A stretch of 64,000 bases of DNA. Source: Robiginitalea marina. Its GTDB lineage: Bacteria; Bacteroidota; Bacteroidia; Flavobacteriales; Flavobacteriaceae. The notes under the pieces were generated by a model that was not told the origin of the DNA, did no database searches, and saw only the letters and a list, made by a program, of their open reading frames with translations. The first letter of the stretch is position 1. Every line of letters begins with the position of its first letter. Made by a program: the position numbers and the translations under genes. The stretch spans positions 62,001 to 126,000 of the forward strand of contig NZ_JAMXIB010000003.1 in the NCBI RefSeq assembly GCF_024006985.1, in the 5' to 3' direction. Below are positions 13,401 through 19,783 of the stretch, in pieces.

Positions 13401-15138
13401 TGTCCCCCGCATCCAGGACCACACTGTTCCCGCAGAGTTCCACGGTACGGCTGAAGTCGCAGTTTTCGAGGTCATCGAGCAGGAAGTTGGTGGCTCCCGG
13501 GGTTACAAAGCCGCAATTGTCAAAATCGGATACGCTGGGGTCATCCGTGATCTGGGCGCTGTTCAATGAGCCCTGATAGGTGGAATACGCCAGGTTTTCA
13601 ATTACATCGGTACAGGCATTGATAAAGTCAAAGCAGTTCTCCGCAACCTGCACGCGCATGCGGATACGGGCGACAGGATCCCCTTCCTGCACCAGGTTGT
13701 CGGGAATGCTGAAAACCACTTCACGAGTGGCGGCATTGTAGGTATAGGTGACTCCCGGGGGTAGCACCAGCGCAGCCTCATTGAGGGTGGTGTTGAGCGG
13801 GAGGACGTCCCGGATGGTGTAATTGATGGCATCGTCATTGCCGACGTTTTGAAAGGAAAGCACATAATCCAGGATCTGGCCGAGGTTTACCCCCTGCCCG
13901 GTTATGTCGTTCCCCCCGATATCTTCCACGGTTTTTTCCAGGACGATTTCCGGTTCGATGATTTCTACGGAGAAGGTCGAAAGAAAGGCCCCGTACCCGT
14001 CCCCGGAGGAGGTGAACTGCAGGGTTGCCCCGGTTTCATCGTTCGGCAGTACAGAATTAAACGGGTTGTTCAGCTCAAAAATATCCAGGTCCAGACCCAG
14101 GGTGTTGGTTCCATAGGGGGTCCTGGTTGGTACCTGGGCCCCATTGTTACTGATTGTGGAGTTAAAGAAATTGTTCGCCGGGTTCAGCCCGGTAGTGAGG
14201 TTAGTGAAACCGCCTACGGAATTGGCGCGAATCCGGAAGCGGTCATTGCTGATTCCCCGGTCCCCTTCCAGGGCCGCCACCCCAATGCGGGCGCGTACGG
14301 GAAAACCCGGGGGCAGGGTCCTGAACCCGGATACATTCACGTTAACGGCAGGGACGCTTCCCTGTACCCCGGCATACCCGTCGAAAGTCGAAATGAACTT
14401 CCCGGGTTCGTTGGGGTTTTCATAGATGACCACGAGTATCCAGCCGGCAGAACTCGACCCGTTTCTCCGGCCCCGGGTGGCCCGGATGTTGGCCACGGTG
14501 TATTCGCCGTTCGGATTGGGAAGGGATTGTACCAGGGAGGTGACATCCTTATAGCAGATAATGGGGGAATCCTTAAAGGAGTTGTTGATGTTTACGGGGT
14601 CGTACCCGTCAAAGATAATGTCGTCTTCTTCCCCTGGCGGGTCGGGGTTGGCGTCAGCAACCAGATCAATATAGGCGCCCCCGGGCATCCTGAACTTTAC
14701 CTGGTTCCAGTCTTCTATTCGGGGCGTACCGTCAAATTGGGCAGATGCGTTTGTGCTTCGGTCGTTGGGGTAGGTTGAGGCCCAGTATAACCCGGCATAG
14801 CGCACCAGGGAGCAGTCTACATCGGGTACGCTCAGTTGTGCACTGCTGGAGCTGAAGGTGGTTGGGTCCCCGTCGATGTCGATGTATTCCATCCACAACG
14901 AGTTGTTGTTCGCGGTCCCGTTATAGGGGGTGTTTGCCTGGGCGGGGTTGGTTTCGCTTGCCCTGTTGAGGATGTTGTTCCCCACAAAAAGGATATCGCC
15001 CCGGACTTCTATGTTCCCCCCCGCCAACCGGGGAGTAAAGGGTACTGCTTCCTGGGCAAACCCATGGAAGAAACCCCAGAATCCCAGGGAAAAGAGTAAA
15101 AGTAGTTTTGAAGAGAGCGTGCGTAAAACTGGTCTCAT
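1471..15138 (-). CDS. sprB: Giant SprB-type gliding/adhesion protein with T9SS type B sorting domain
   Basis: Cell-surface adhesin of 4555 residues. It has a signal peptide (about 1-29, ending HGFAQ), an N-terminal region of about 740 residues without the repeat (including a DUF11-like segment near 400-540 and an acidic DNNGNGQIDAGDTP motif that may bind calcium), then about 42 modules of roughly 85 residues (about 770-4465). The C-terminal sorting domain (about 4467-4555) starts IPNFFTPDGDGNNDFW, the gliding-motility-associated type B domain. Each module opens with a Cys after a Thr/Ser-rich strand, has a GG(T/S)xPYxY core and closes with AGTYxVxVxDxxGC. F. johnsoniae SprB is a moving T9SS-secreted surface adhesin that drives gliding on surfaces. 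The gene starts 5 bases after the upstream PorP/SPOR gene and is followed by an SprF-like gene. The reading frame is intact. It could also be a non-motility adhesin of the same family. Confidence 0.85.
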   Translation of the reverse strand: MRPVLRTLSSKLLLLFSLGFWGFFHGFAQEAVPFTPRLAGGNIEVRGDILFVGNNILNRASETNPAQANTPYNGTANNNSLWMEYIDIDGDPTTFSSSSAQLSVPDVDCSLVRYAGLYWASTYPNDRSTNASAQFDGTPRIEDWNQVKFRMPGGAYIDLVADANPDPPGEEDDIIFDGYDPVNINNSFKDSPIICYKDVTSLVQSLPNPNGEYTVANIRATRGRRNGSSSAGWILVVIYENPNEPGKFISTFDGYAGVQGSVPAVNVNVSGFRTLPPGFPVRARIGVAALEGDRGISNDRFRIRANSVGGFTNLTTGLNPANNFFNSTISNNGAQVPTRTPYGTNTLGLDLDIFELNNPFNSVLPNDETGATLQFTSSGDGYGAFLSTFSVEIIEPEIVLEKTVEDIGGNDITGQGVNLGQILDYVLSFQNVGNDDAINYTIRDVLPLNTTLNEAALVLPPGVTYTYNAATREVVFSIPDNLVQEGDPVARIRMRVQVAENCFDFINACTDVIENLAYSTYQGSLNSAQITDDPSVSDFDNCGFVTPGATNFLLDDLENCDFSRTVELCGNSVVLDAGDNFDEYLWYFDNNGNGQIDAGDTPLSDGDPDGDPSTLQVTEAGSYIVDKIVADPCKGFQEFITVVLPGVTQTNPIATLINDTSNTVEGEIVVCPNDGEPLPKIFLCGANDTELIEINIPDATSIVWERLDEASCLDAGEDCANKNSACGWNTVDTGNDFLASDAGEYRVVINYQNGCFTRFYFNIFKNPLDPQFNVTDIICATPGNITVTNMPADYEYQLLDATNGNILVPYAAGNGPSFDIANNGAYSVEMRQQGVVGGCVFRLENIGVLRRNFQVDLTSRAADCSGLGSISISVLDVNPQYYYEISQGGNSIDTFGPSTDNNYTFDNLAPGTYDVAVNTDDGCAYTEQVIIEDLSDLQLTARVSQNITCREGNILMESTGGRTPHTYAIWEFVDEGGVTQISYPDPASIPASEFQTSVIFDVWDPGTYTFVVVDRNNCFDISNPVTIYFEPPVEYDPTTVVDEQCFGDSSGSITFNVIDRNGYQLTFFLIDENGVQIASNTSGSFPGLPQGDYMVRLDFRKGSASCEFFENYTISGPTNTLAADAALVQDYTCLQDGSIQAQNVSGGTAPYEYSIDGINFVSGAGAETFTGLADGTYSITVRDANGCTTVANPITIDPLSLPSDLSFTATQPQCPALTSDVSVSVADGTAPFVFEVIAPAAIAASSTTGNTASFTGLAADTYTFRVTDANGCTYEENFTIAPVVPIGVSGLQISPVSCLGGADGAVQFSVSGFASSYDYAVTGPAAFSGTAQTANAIDLTGLAAGTYDIIVTDSDTGCTDTASVTVEEPSTTLALNLVATQPTCTADGSIALTASGGWGSFTYTLTLPDTSTLSNTSGVFTGLAQVGTYTAEVSDANGCVAFANTVLDAAIPPVLGLTANDLCYDDATGLTLTATILSGGDGNYLYRLNGGAYGASNVFSGLGPGTYTVEVIDGKNCTASANITVDPELALSASADPITACATDTDVFISASGGDGNFVYAVVGDGVTPVAGDFGASNTIPVSGAGDYDVYVRDNAGGADYCEAMVDLTITQDPPLAITPTPTDILCFGDNTGAIAIAASGGNAPYRYSIDDGATYQTGSNFVNLPAGTYAIRVQDAEGCEATDVVTLSEPAPLVAEAAITQPYTCLQPGEITVGGVTPTSGGSGSYQYRLNGGAWSAPTPGGIVYSGLSDGTFTVEVRDANAVGCVLSLPALILDPLPAEPSLGTTVAYSCDGTGEITVLPSDPTYTYSLDGGAFQASNVFAGVTPGNHTITVNYGSDCTTETAVVVESGLAFGAALLNQTGLLCAGDNSGQITFEVENFNAVNGFEYQVNGGGYSAPQTSSPVTLTGLAAGPYTIEIRDALDPGCAITLNATLAEPAPVVASAGITEEITCSNAGATITASATGGTPAYQYQLEDGLGAVITAYQASNVFTSIPAGDYLVRVRDINGCEDPIDVVITIAPPQALAFTATPTACYSGNNDGEIAVNVTDGNGLYLFNINGGPWMTPSPASSTTYTFGNLAAGTYDINVRDAYGCVGTPIAVTINPQLLAAAVLTADLSCIAPATIDVNASGGSGTYSYEWSDTGGTTWNTTGFTGNTFTTNTAATYIFRVTDTTTPTACIAVTGPVTVTPADTPVISAVTPTDILCNGALTGTLDVVIDTSIGLGPYTIEVFETNTSTSYGVQTTGLPAGDYEVTITDSKGCASLPFPVSIAQPDALSYDINLVPITCDATSGTTPGSITVENLTGGTGEYTYYLTGNNGYSASYPTTAGGEDYTFSILEFGIYEVDVVDANGCSVLTTNIIASPPDDLDIDVSTLTADCTTGGTAIVTVSSVVGSGNYEFAILETYSTPYSSTYQAPDVPGGDTATFTGLVPGITYTFVVHDLVTLCYYFETASAPINSPSGMVASAMAPRDISCTGAADGSISFDLDGFDPGATAVTWEIYNFQSNAPLTPVISGSQPVNPPAGPITLSNLGPLDQGVYYVLLTEVGGAFNGCSVATPEFTISQSTNLLQVTADSPENDTCNPNDGVITATAQFGTAPYEFQYLPATDPAPTAADPGWTSSTFANVEAGDYIVYVKDANDCIQSDAVTVALDPQPEIALSVVDECVAEGTFEVLVTLTSPGIAPYQISVNGSAWQAVAFNASNQFTVTGLSSGPGQSIAVRDVNGCGETDFFDIQPPLQFNASLTTLLDCEPAPNNNAQITIAVTSGSGSYDYEISGPVSQVRTALPGSPYVWDLASAPGTYTITVYDTGTSVPNCLGTVDVEVPPAVLPQFTEIHQDVTCNGDSDGFIRLFQTDTGINPLTFAISPAAGSFNAATNTFEGLPAGTYDITATGTNGCTEVITGITIGEPDPVAVPVPVVTPFACPAGNNPGNATILVDASGITGGSGTYAVYEFINDQGTPSTADDVVVQSGNNPLYAETNLAGGSYTINVYDSNGCVGSTTAIIPAFDELQGLTAAITNPLSCVPGADGEISLTATTASGNAALLEYSIDNGATWQASNTFGGLSAGTYIFLVRHTDTGCVLSVVETLTDPNTFDIAVDIVSDVTCFGTQSGAVTFELLDATYAGGFDWTIYDTNGTPGNTADDVVVDFGNSPTNGPTAPIALFAGEYRVEMTQTAAPQCTQTELFNIAGPPAALSAAVLVDPITCVGMDGRIEIYNVLGGWGGYTYYVGTSAPAGPGDYIASPVFDNLGAGTYQAWVIDARGCAELIQDNIVLADPAPITASLQVNQENCTAFQGEIEVVGVLGGQGGNYTYQLIRNGADFGAPQGSPVFSGLGEGSYEVRVNDQWGCSTVVGPEVLYDVLALVGTVVKPLDCTTTPEGEITIAAQGGSGNFDYTVTFPDGITTASNTTGVFTGLDQAGTYVFVVSDLDTTPNCTETVNVALVAPTPVTLAPATVTDVTCNGGSDGSIRVNLQPSGAGVNDNPPYTYVLYQGGIPIAGPQSDPLFSGLSAGNYVVEAISGLSCVAQQNVTIDEPPVLTLSASATAFACAPDNSVNTATVTAIAGGGTAPYLYSIDGVNYQSANTFGVADTGSTQNLSVSVRDANGCVEIVPVVLEPLNAFTAGVAQNVAITCLNPEEVLVTVTDDGNPANTYTFELLPLGNPNGILTGTPSNTSATFELSAPGSYTFRVTDNATGCYVLTAPYNIAPYDLIDVTASPVSPVVCFGDANGEASVEVSGYTGNYTYEVFTSAAVSTGITGSGSTATNPILVTGLSGGNYFIRVTQSDAPFCAEDSNVFTIASPDMALTASVSEVAGVTCTNDQGEIEVRPEGGYAPYDVVLVNTTTGQSYTASGSGGLLFTGLSAGNFTVAVTDVAGCVFNDTITLTEPLPISADITATPTTLACYGDENAAVSAINVSGGEGSYSYQLNVYDATGTTVTFTSGAQSNPVFANLGAGTYSITVTDGWNCGMETPQVVISEPTEVFATLVQTAQMTCAGNGEIVLGATGGTGPYEYSTDGVNYSPMSGGNTHTFSVADGTYQYYVRDSFGCEGDLSNQVSIEPVPPLALTIDTSAAMINCTGEATASLRALATGGLGNYQYELFGDAALSSLLAGPQQSGTFSGLGVGSYWIRVVSDDCEEVSSEIIITEPAPLQIDQESFTNITCAGESDGTITVAVSGGTGNILYAISPNLNQFDTVNTFTDLEAGVYDVIAQDVNGCFLTFQFTLTEPQPLEVSATATPEVCVGSEDGLIDLVISGGTAPYQTAFNSNADADFQPAQASFTGLASGTYVIFVRDAQGCETNVIATIEPGVNLNAVVTPVYECTGDLPDNYLEVVLEDQAMADQVMYALDSTDPADMQLDPDFTNLAPGPHYLAISHANGCVLTIDFEIQAFEPLTLALAQQNINEITAIAGGGVPEYTFYFNDDDNGADNTYYITETGTYTVRVVDQNGCVAEAQIFMEFIDIEIPNFFTPDGDGNNDFWIPRNMEGFPEILIKIYDRYGRVVAEEAYGSQGWDGTYDGRELPTGDYWYVIKLNGERDTREFVGHFTLYR
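1740..12830 (-). repeat. Tandem array of about 42 SprB-type protein modules
   Basis: Reading the translated adhesin by eye gives about 42 consecutive modules plus a degenerate final one that lacks the opening Cys. Each module has an opening T-C or similar, a G(x)I(x)V strand, GGxxPYxYxID, a FxGLxAGTY turn and a closing D(A/x)NGC. The modules diverge strongly from one another, so this is a protein-level repeat and not a near-identical DNA repeat. That makes recent expansion by slippage less likely across most of the array. Confidence 0.85.
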
Positions 15139-15143
15139 CGAGG

Positions 15144-17249
15144 TTAGGTTAGTTGGTTAGGGGTTACGCGCATGATCCACATTTTATCGGTATAACTGTT
15201 GTTGAGCCCGGAGTAATAGGAGATCAGGGCGCTGTTCCAGTTATCGTGGCGCTTCAGGTAAACGTAACGGTAGTTGTTTTCGGGGTTGATGAAGTAACTG
15301 GCGCTAAGACCCAGCGAGTTCAGGTACTGCACAAACCGATTGGCATTTTTTGGGCTGGAGAAAACGTTGGCGATCAGGAAATACTTGGTTCCATCGCCGG
15401 CGGACAAGGCCTCAGCATCACCTTTTTCCCCCTGGGCCAGGCGATCGCGGACGATCACGTTTTGACGCAGGACGTCGTTTTCAACCCCGGCGGCTTTTTT
15501 GCTGACTTTTTCGGAATTGGCCGCGTAGGCCTCGTTGGTATACCGGTTTTCCACATTCATGACCCAGAGGGCACCTCCATAGGCGCCGTCCATCCCGGAA
15601 CGGGCAGCAGCTTCCGCCTCTTTCCAGGTTTCAAAACGATTCAGGTACACGTATTTCAACCCGTTGCTCGGGTTTTCGATATGTTCCGCGGTAATGCCCG
15701 AGGCTTTCAGGTCTTCCATAAAGCGGCTCATGTAATGCGTGCCTTTGTATACATTGGCAACCAGGTAATAGCCATCAGCCACACCTTCCAGGTCCTTGAA
15801 TTTCCGCTGTTTTACCGGTGAAGGCGCCTCGGCTGTTGTAGCCAGGGCCCTGGCCGGCGCCCTTGTTATATCTTTGGCGGTTTCGGCCGGTTTCGGCTCA
15901 TCGACTACGCGTTCAGCCAGGGCGGCATTGCGCGGCTGGGAAGGGAAAAGGGTTTCCCCTGCCTCAGGTTGTTGTTCGTGGGCCTGGGTGCGGGAGGTAT
16001 CCCCGGCATCGGCCAACCCGGTTTTCTGGTTGTTCAGAAAATATACCTGTCGGGCTTTTTCCTCCATTTGGGGAAGGTTACCCCCGGTTTCCTGGCGCAC
16101 CATGCGCATAACCATTTCAAAACGTTTTTCCAGTTCCGATTCCCGGGTGCGTTCCAGGGAATCCTGGCGGAACATCAATTCGGCGAGGATGGCGTCGTTT
16201 TCCGCAAGGCGCCGTTTGAGCTCTGCGATTTCAACATCCTTGTCGGTCGGGGTTGTTTCAAGGGCTTCCCCTTCGGCGCTGGCCAGGCGGTCTTCATATC
16301 CGTCCTCAAGCATTACCCGGTCTTCCGTGAGGTTCGGGGTAAAGGAGTATGCAAAGGAAATTTCATGGGTAACCCCGAAGTTGTCAAAGGTGCTGGTGAG
16401 GCCTTTTTCCATGGTATAGCCAATGGAGAGCCTGCGATTAAGGTTAAACCCGACCCCCGCGGAGGCGCCGTAAAAGCTGTCGTATCCCCCCTGTACCCAT
16501 CCGATTTTGGGAAGGTCCAGGATGAGGCTTCCCCCCAGTACGAGGTCTTCCTCCCCTACCTTGCGCACCCGCGCCAGGGGCATCAGCCGGCCTTGTTCAA
16601 AGATCCCGGACTGATTTTCAAACTGATGGGTATATTGAAAGTGACTCGAAAAGGTCTTCTCTTTGAAACTGGTAATCGCCTCACTGGTTTTAAGGTTGTA
16701 ATCGATCAGGTTTTCCGCATAAACGCCGAAATCGAACGGGCCGTATGAAATATTGAATCCGGGCTGGAACGTGAGCAGGGAACTGTCCTGGAAACCGCTC
16801 AGAAAGGGGTCGTCTTCTACAGGGTTTGCCCGGCTTTCATCAAATCCACTATTGTAATAGGAAAGGTTGGCCCCGAAGGTGAAATTGCTCTTGTCGCTGA
16901 GCTTCACCCCATAGGCATAATTGGCCAGCACGCCGTAATTGCTAAGGGTTCCCTCCCTCTGGGTATACAGGCTTAAGCCCAGCCCCGAACGGTCACCGAT
17001 ACGCCCGCTGTAGCTGAGGAAATAACTTTGGTTGTTGTCGTCGAAGGTTACGGCCTGGTTCCGGTGCAGCAGGTTGATATAGGATTTGTCTTCCCGCACC
17101 GTGGAAAAGGTGGGGTTGATCAAAAACCGGTTGAACTTCAGCAAGTTCTGTGCGGGCACTTCATAGGCAATAAAAGGGTTGTCTTCCTGGGCCCGGGACA
17201 GGGGCAGGAAAGACAAGCACACCAATAAAAACAACAACTTGTGTTTCAT
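15144..17249 (-). CDS. PorP/SprF-type barrel fused to coiled coil and two SPOR-like modules (SprD-position protein)
   Basis: A 701-residue envelope protein. Residues 1-20 are a signal peptide. About 21-310 are a PorP/SprF-like beta-barrel (strands such as YFLSYSGRIGDRSGLGLSLY and GASAGVGFNLNRRLSIGYTMEKG). About 325-400 are charged and probably coiled coil (EIAELKRRLAENDAILAEL). Two similar modules follow at about 490-565 (GYYLVANVYKG to ALWVMNVENRY) and 620-701 (KYFLIANVFSS to KMWIMRVTP), which look like divergent SPOR domains. SPOR domains bind peptidoglycan glycan strands, so this protein could anchor an outer-membrane T9SS partner to the cell wall; that role is inferred. It sits between the Ig-repeat gene (7-base gap) and the giant adhesin (5-base gap), the place of sprD in F. 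johnsoniae. I do not assign sprD firmly. Confidence 0.75.
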   Translation of the reverse strand: MKHKLLFLLVCLSFLPLSRAQEDNPFIAYEVPAQNLLKFNRFLINPTFSTVREDKSYINLLHRNQAVTFDDNNQSYFLSYSGRIGDRSGLGLSLYTQREGTLSNYGVLANYAYGVKLSDKSNFTFGANLSYYNSGFDESRANPVEDDPFLSGFQDSSLLTFQPGFNISYGPFDFGVYAENLIDYNLKTSEAITSFKEKTFSSHFQYTHQFENQSGIFEQGRLMPLARVRKVGEEDLVLGGSLILDLPKIGWVQGGYDSFYGASAGVGFNLNRRLSIGYTMEKGLTSTFDNFGVTHEISFAYSFTPNLTEDRVMLEDGYEDRLASAEGEALETTPTDKDVEIAELKRRLAENDAILAELMFRQDSLERTRESELEKRFEMVMRMVRQETGGNLPQMEEKARQVYFLNNQKTGLADAGDTSRTQAHEQQPEAGETLFPSQPRNAALAERVVDEPKPAETAKDITRAPARALATTAEAPSPVKQRKFKDLEGVADGYYLVANVYKGTHYMSRFMEDLKASGITAEHIENPSNGLKYVYLNRFETWKEAEAAARSGMDGAYGGALWVMNVENRYTNEAYAANSEKVSKKAAGVENDVLRQNVIVRDRLAQGEKGDAEALSAGDGTKYFLIANVFSSPKNANRFVQYLNSLGLSASYFINPENNYRYVYLKRHDNWNSALISYYSGLNNSYTDKMWIMRVTPNQLT

Positions 17250-17256
17250 CTTTAAA

Positions 17257-19509
17257 CTAGCGTATGACGGTAATCGTACCTTGTTTTAACGTTTGTTCGG
17301 CATTACGGATCTTGTAGTAGAACACCATGTTCTGCCTGGGGAACCCGGCAGCCGAGGAGGGCCAGTTGTTCTGGTAATTGTTTACGTTCAACACCTCTTC
17401 GCCCTTGTCGTTATAAATGGTCACTATAACCTCCGGCTTGCCGGAATAGGTGTTCGGGAGCACCCACTGGTCGTTGATGCCATCCCCATTCGGGGAGATT
17501 ACGTTGGGTACCCGGAAGGTGTCCAGATAGCTTACGGTGATGACCCGGCTGATTTCACAGCCCCCCAGATCCGCCAGCAGCAGGTATGTCCCTTCCTGGC
17601 TAAGGGTAACGGAGGAAAGGCTCGAGATTTCCATGTTGTTGGCATCGAACCAGCGATAGCTGTCGGCCCCGGAGGCATTAATGGTGCGGCTGGTCCCTTC
17701 GGGAATGCGCAGATCGCTACCCGCGTCAAGGGTAATCAGGTTTTCATCCAGGGCGCTCAGGGTGATTTCATTGGAGGCCACAGGACATCCGGCGCGCTGT
17801 AATACCAGTTGGTATGTGCCTGGGGTGCTTACCTCGACGGAGGCAGCGACCTGGCTCAGGGCGACACCGTCGCGGTACCAGGCGTAAGACTCCCCGGTGA
17901 GGTCCCTGGAAGTGCTGAGGGTGATGGGCTGTGATGGCCCGCATACCGTAAGGTCAGTACTGGTAATGCTCAGGGTTTCATTTGGCCGGAGCTGCACGGG
18001 CAGGGTGTTCGAGGAGGGGTCGTACGTTGAGATGCGGCCCTCCACATGGTAAGTTCCGTTTTCTGAATCCCCGGCAAGGCTGATGCTTTGTGAGGTGGCT
18101 CCACTGATCGGGGCGCCGTCCAGGAACCATTGGAAAGTCATGCTGGCAAGCAGGTCTGCGGTAACGTCAGTCGTGTTGCCCCCGTTGTCTACTGCGCGGA
18201 TGGCTCCTACCTGAAGGACTGTGTTGCTGCTTGTACAGGAAACGTATCCGGCCCCATAGGCAATTGCGATCTCCAGGGAGGCCGGAGCCACTACCGTAGT
18301 AAGTTCGGAATCGATGGAGGTGGAGGCGCACGACCCGCCGGTAAGGGATACGCGGGCAAAATAAGTGCCGGTGTCACTATCCGATACGGCGAGCGAGGGA
18401 GAAGTTGCCCCCGAAACAGGGCTGCCGTCGCGATACCACTGGAACGTAGCCCCTGAGGCATCGGTCGAAACGACCAGGTTTTGGGTCTGTCCCGGGAGGA
18501 CCACTACGTTTCCGGGGTTCTCCCGGGTTACTGTAAAATTGCCTGCATTGGAAATGGTGATCGGGGCGGAACGCTCCACGCAGGCCCCGGGACCAAAAAC
18601 TTCTACCTGGTAGCCCCCCTCGAAACCAGCTACTGCGGCATCGACCAGGTAACCTGACGCATCCACGGCAGGACTGGTTATGGCCACTCCATCCCTGAAC
18701 CATGTATAGGTAAGTCCCTGGTTGATAATGTTGGCTTCCAGCAATTGGGTTTCCCCCGAACACAGGGTGGTTTGTGCAGGAGGGTTGATTGCGATGCCCA
18801 GGCTGCTTCCCGTTGTGATGTCTATAAGGTTGGAAAGGGTGTTTCCCGATCCGGAACACGCCCCATAATCAATTTCCACATTGTACATCCCTCCCTGTGA
18901 AGCTGTAAGGACGGGCCCTTTTTCCGAGAGTGGCGTACCGCTGCGATACCAGTTATACTGATAGGTATTTGCGTTGGGAAGGTTGTATACTTCCAGTGTT
19001 ATCGCATTCCCATCACACACCTGTGCGGTACCATTGCCAAAGTCGGCCTGGCCCTGCTGGCGGATGGTAAGGGCGCTATTCACATCCAGATAATACATCG
19101 GATACGAAACAGAGGCGGGGCTGGTAGCCGCCGGGCTTGTGCTTCGCACGCGCAGGCGGTAGCCCTCACCTCTGGTATCCTGGGGTAAAGAGAACTGGAA
19201 ATGAAAATCAAATGTGGTATTCTTCGAAGCATCCCTGGCCAATTCCGTGGGAGAACTAAAGCTGCCATTGGCGTCGGAGAGTTCGAGGATGAATTCGTTG
19301 TCTGAATTCACAAGGGGTGGGCCCCAGGTAAACCGGGCCCAGTAATCGTTAAAGCTCTGAGAGGCACAGGCTGCACTCCATGGGGTAGAGCCTGCGGGGG
19401 GTGTCTGGTTTGGGGCTGCTTGTGGGGCATTCAGTACCTGGCCGTTTGCTGAATAATGGCCAACGAAGGCACAGAGCAGGGCTGCTGTAAGAAGTAGTTT
19501 TTTGCTCAT
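17257..19509 (-). CDS. Ig-like repeat surface protein with T9SS type B sorting domain (SprC-position protein)
   Basis: Secreted protein of 750 residues with a signal peptide (about 1-23, ending YSANG). It carries about six Ig-like modules recognisable by the strand (Y/F)xW(Y/F)RDGxxL followed by a GxYxVxV strand (for example YTWFRDGVAI, FQWYRDGSPV, YAWYRDGVAL). A C-terminal gliding-motility-associated sorting domain begins VPNVISPNGDGINDQW and ends in a basic KQGTITVIR. It is the first gene of the leftward gliding operon and is followed after 7 bases by the PorP/SPOR gene. By position it corresponds to sprC of F. johnsoniae, but I cannot show orthology. Export by T9SS is well supported by the sorting domain; its job (accessory adhesin, or scaffold for the giant protein) is inferred. 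Confidence 0.75.
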   Translation of the reverse strand: MSKKLLLTAALLCAFVGHYSANGQVLNAPQAAPNQTPPAGSTPWSAACASQSFNDYWARFTWGPPLVNSDNEFILELSDANGSFSSPTELARDASKNTTFDFHFQFSLPQDTRGEGYRLRVRSTSPAATSPASVSYPMYYLDVNSALTIRQQGQADFGNGTAQVCDGNAITLEVYNLPNANTYQYNWYRSGTPLSEKGPVLTASQGGMYNVEIDYGACSGSGNTLSNLIDITTGSSLGIAINPPAQTTLCSGETQLLEANIINQGLTYTWFRDGVAITSPAVDASGYLVDAAVAGFEGGYQVEVFGPGACVERSAPITISNAGNFTVTRENPGNVVVLPGQTQNLVVSTDASGATFQWYRDGSPVSGATSPSLAVSDSDTGTYFARVSLTGGSCASTSIDSELTTVVAPASLEIAIAYGAGYVSCTSSNTVLQVGAIRAVDNGGNTTDVTADLLASMTFQWFLDGAPISGATSQSISLAGDSENGTYHVEGRISTYDPSSNTLPVQLRPNETLSITSTDLTVCGPSQPITLSTSRDLTGESYAWYRDGVALSQVAASVEVSTPGTYQLVLQRAGCPVASNEITLSALDENLITLDAGSDLRIPEGTSRTINASGADSYRWFDANNMEISSLSSVTLSQEGTYLLLADLGGCEISRVITVSYLDTFRVPNVISPNGDGINDQWVLPNTYSGKPEVIVTIYNDKGEEVLNVNNYQNNWPSSAAGFPRQNMVFYYKIRNAEQTLKQGTITVIR

Positions 19510-19783
19510 GGTCTCTTTTTTTTGAGATTGGTAACTTGCTTTTTGCCCTGTCGATGGCTGAAGTCGTTTCCCGGAGCCCTCTGATTATGGTTGTTTTGAG
19601 GCGGGCAACCCGGGGGGATTTCAACATCTACTAACAAAGATGCTTCTTAGGCGGGCCCTGAGGAATTTATTGTTGTAGGGCAGGGGTTATCTGTTGTGAA
19701 ACAGGGGGAATTGTATGGATGTACCGATTAATTTAATCGTTGAAAGGCATTTTTTCTACCTTTACCGCCTGAATGCACCACAT
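19510..19783. other. Divergent intergenic region between gliding operon and glnS
   Basis: This 274-base gap separates the leftward gliding operon from rightward glnS and must hold both promoters. On the minus strand, CATCTTTG (bases 19644-19637) is one base off the TAnnTTTG element and could serve the gliding operon, but no convincing -33 element accompanies it. The glnS candidate is listed separately. No RNA gene or repeat was seen. Confidence 0.3.
19740..19764 (+). promoter_or_regulatory. Possible glnS promoter
   Basis: TTG at 19740-19742 and TACCTTTA at 19757-19764 resemble the Bacteroidota -33/-7 pair (the last base differs from TAnnTTTG, and the spacer is short at 14). Transcription would start near 19771, just before the ATG at 19784 and after the ATG at 19715. 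This supports the shorter glnS start. Confidence 0.3.
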
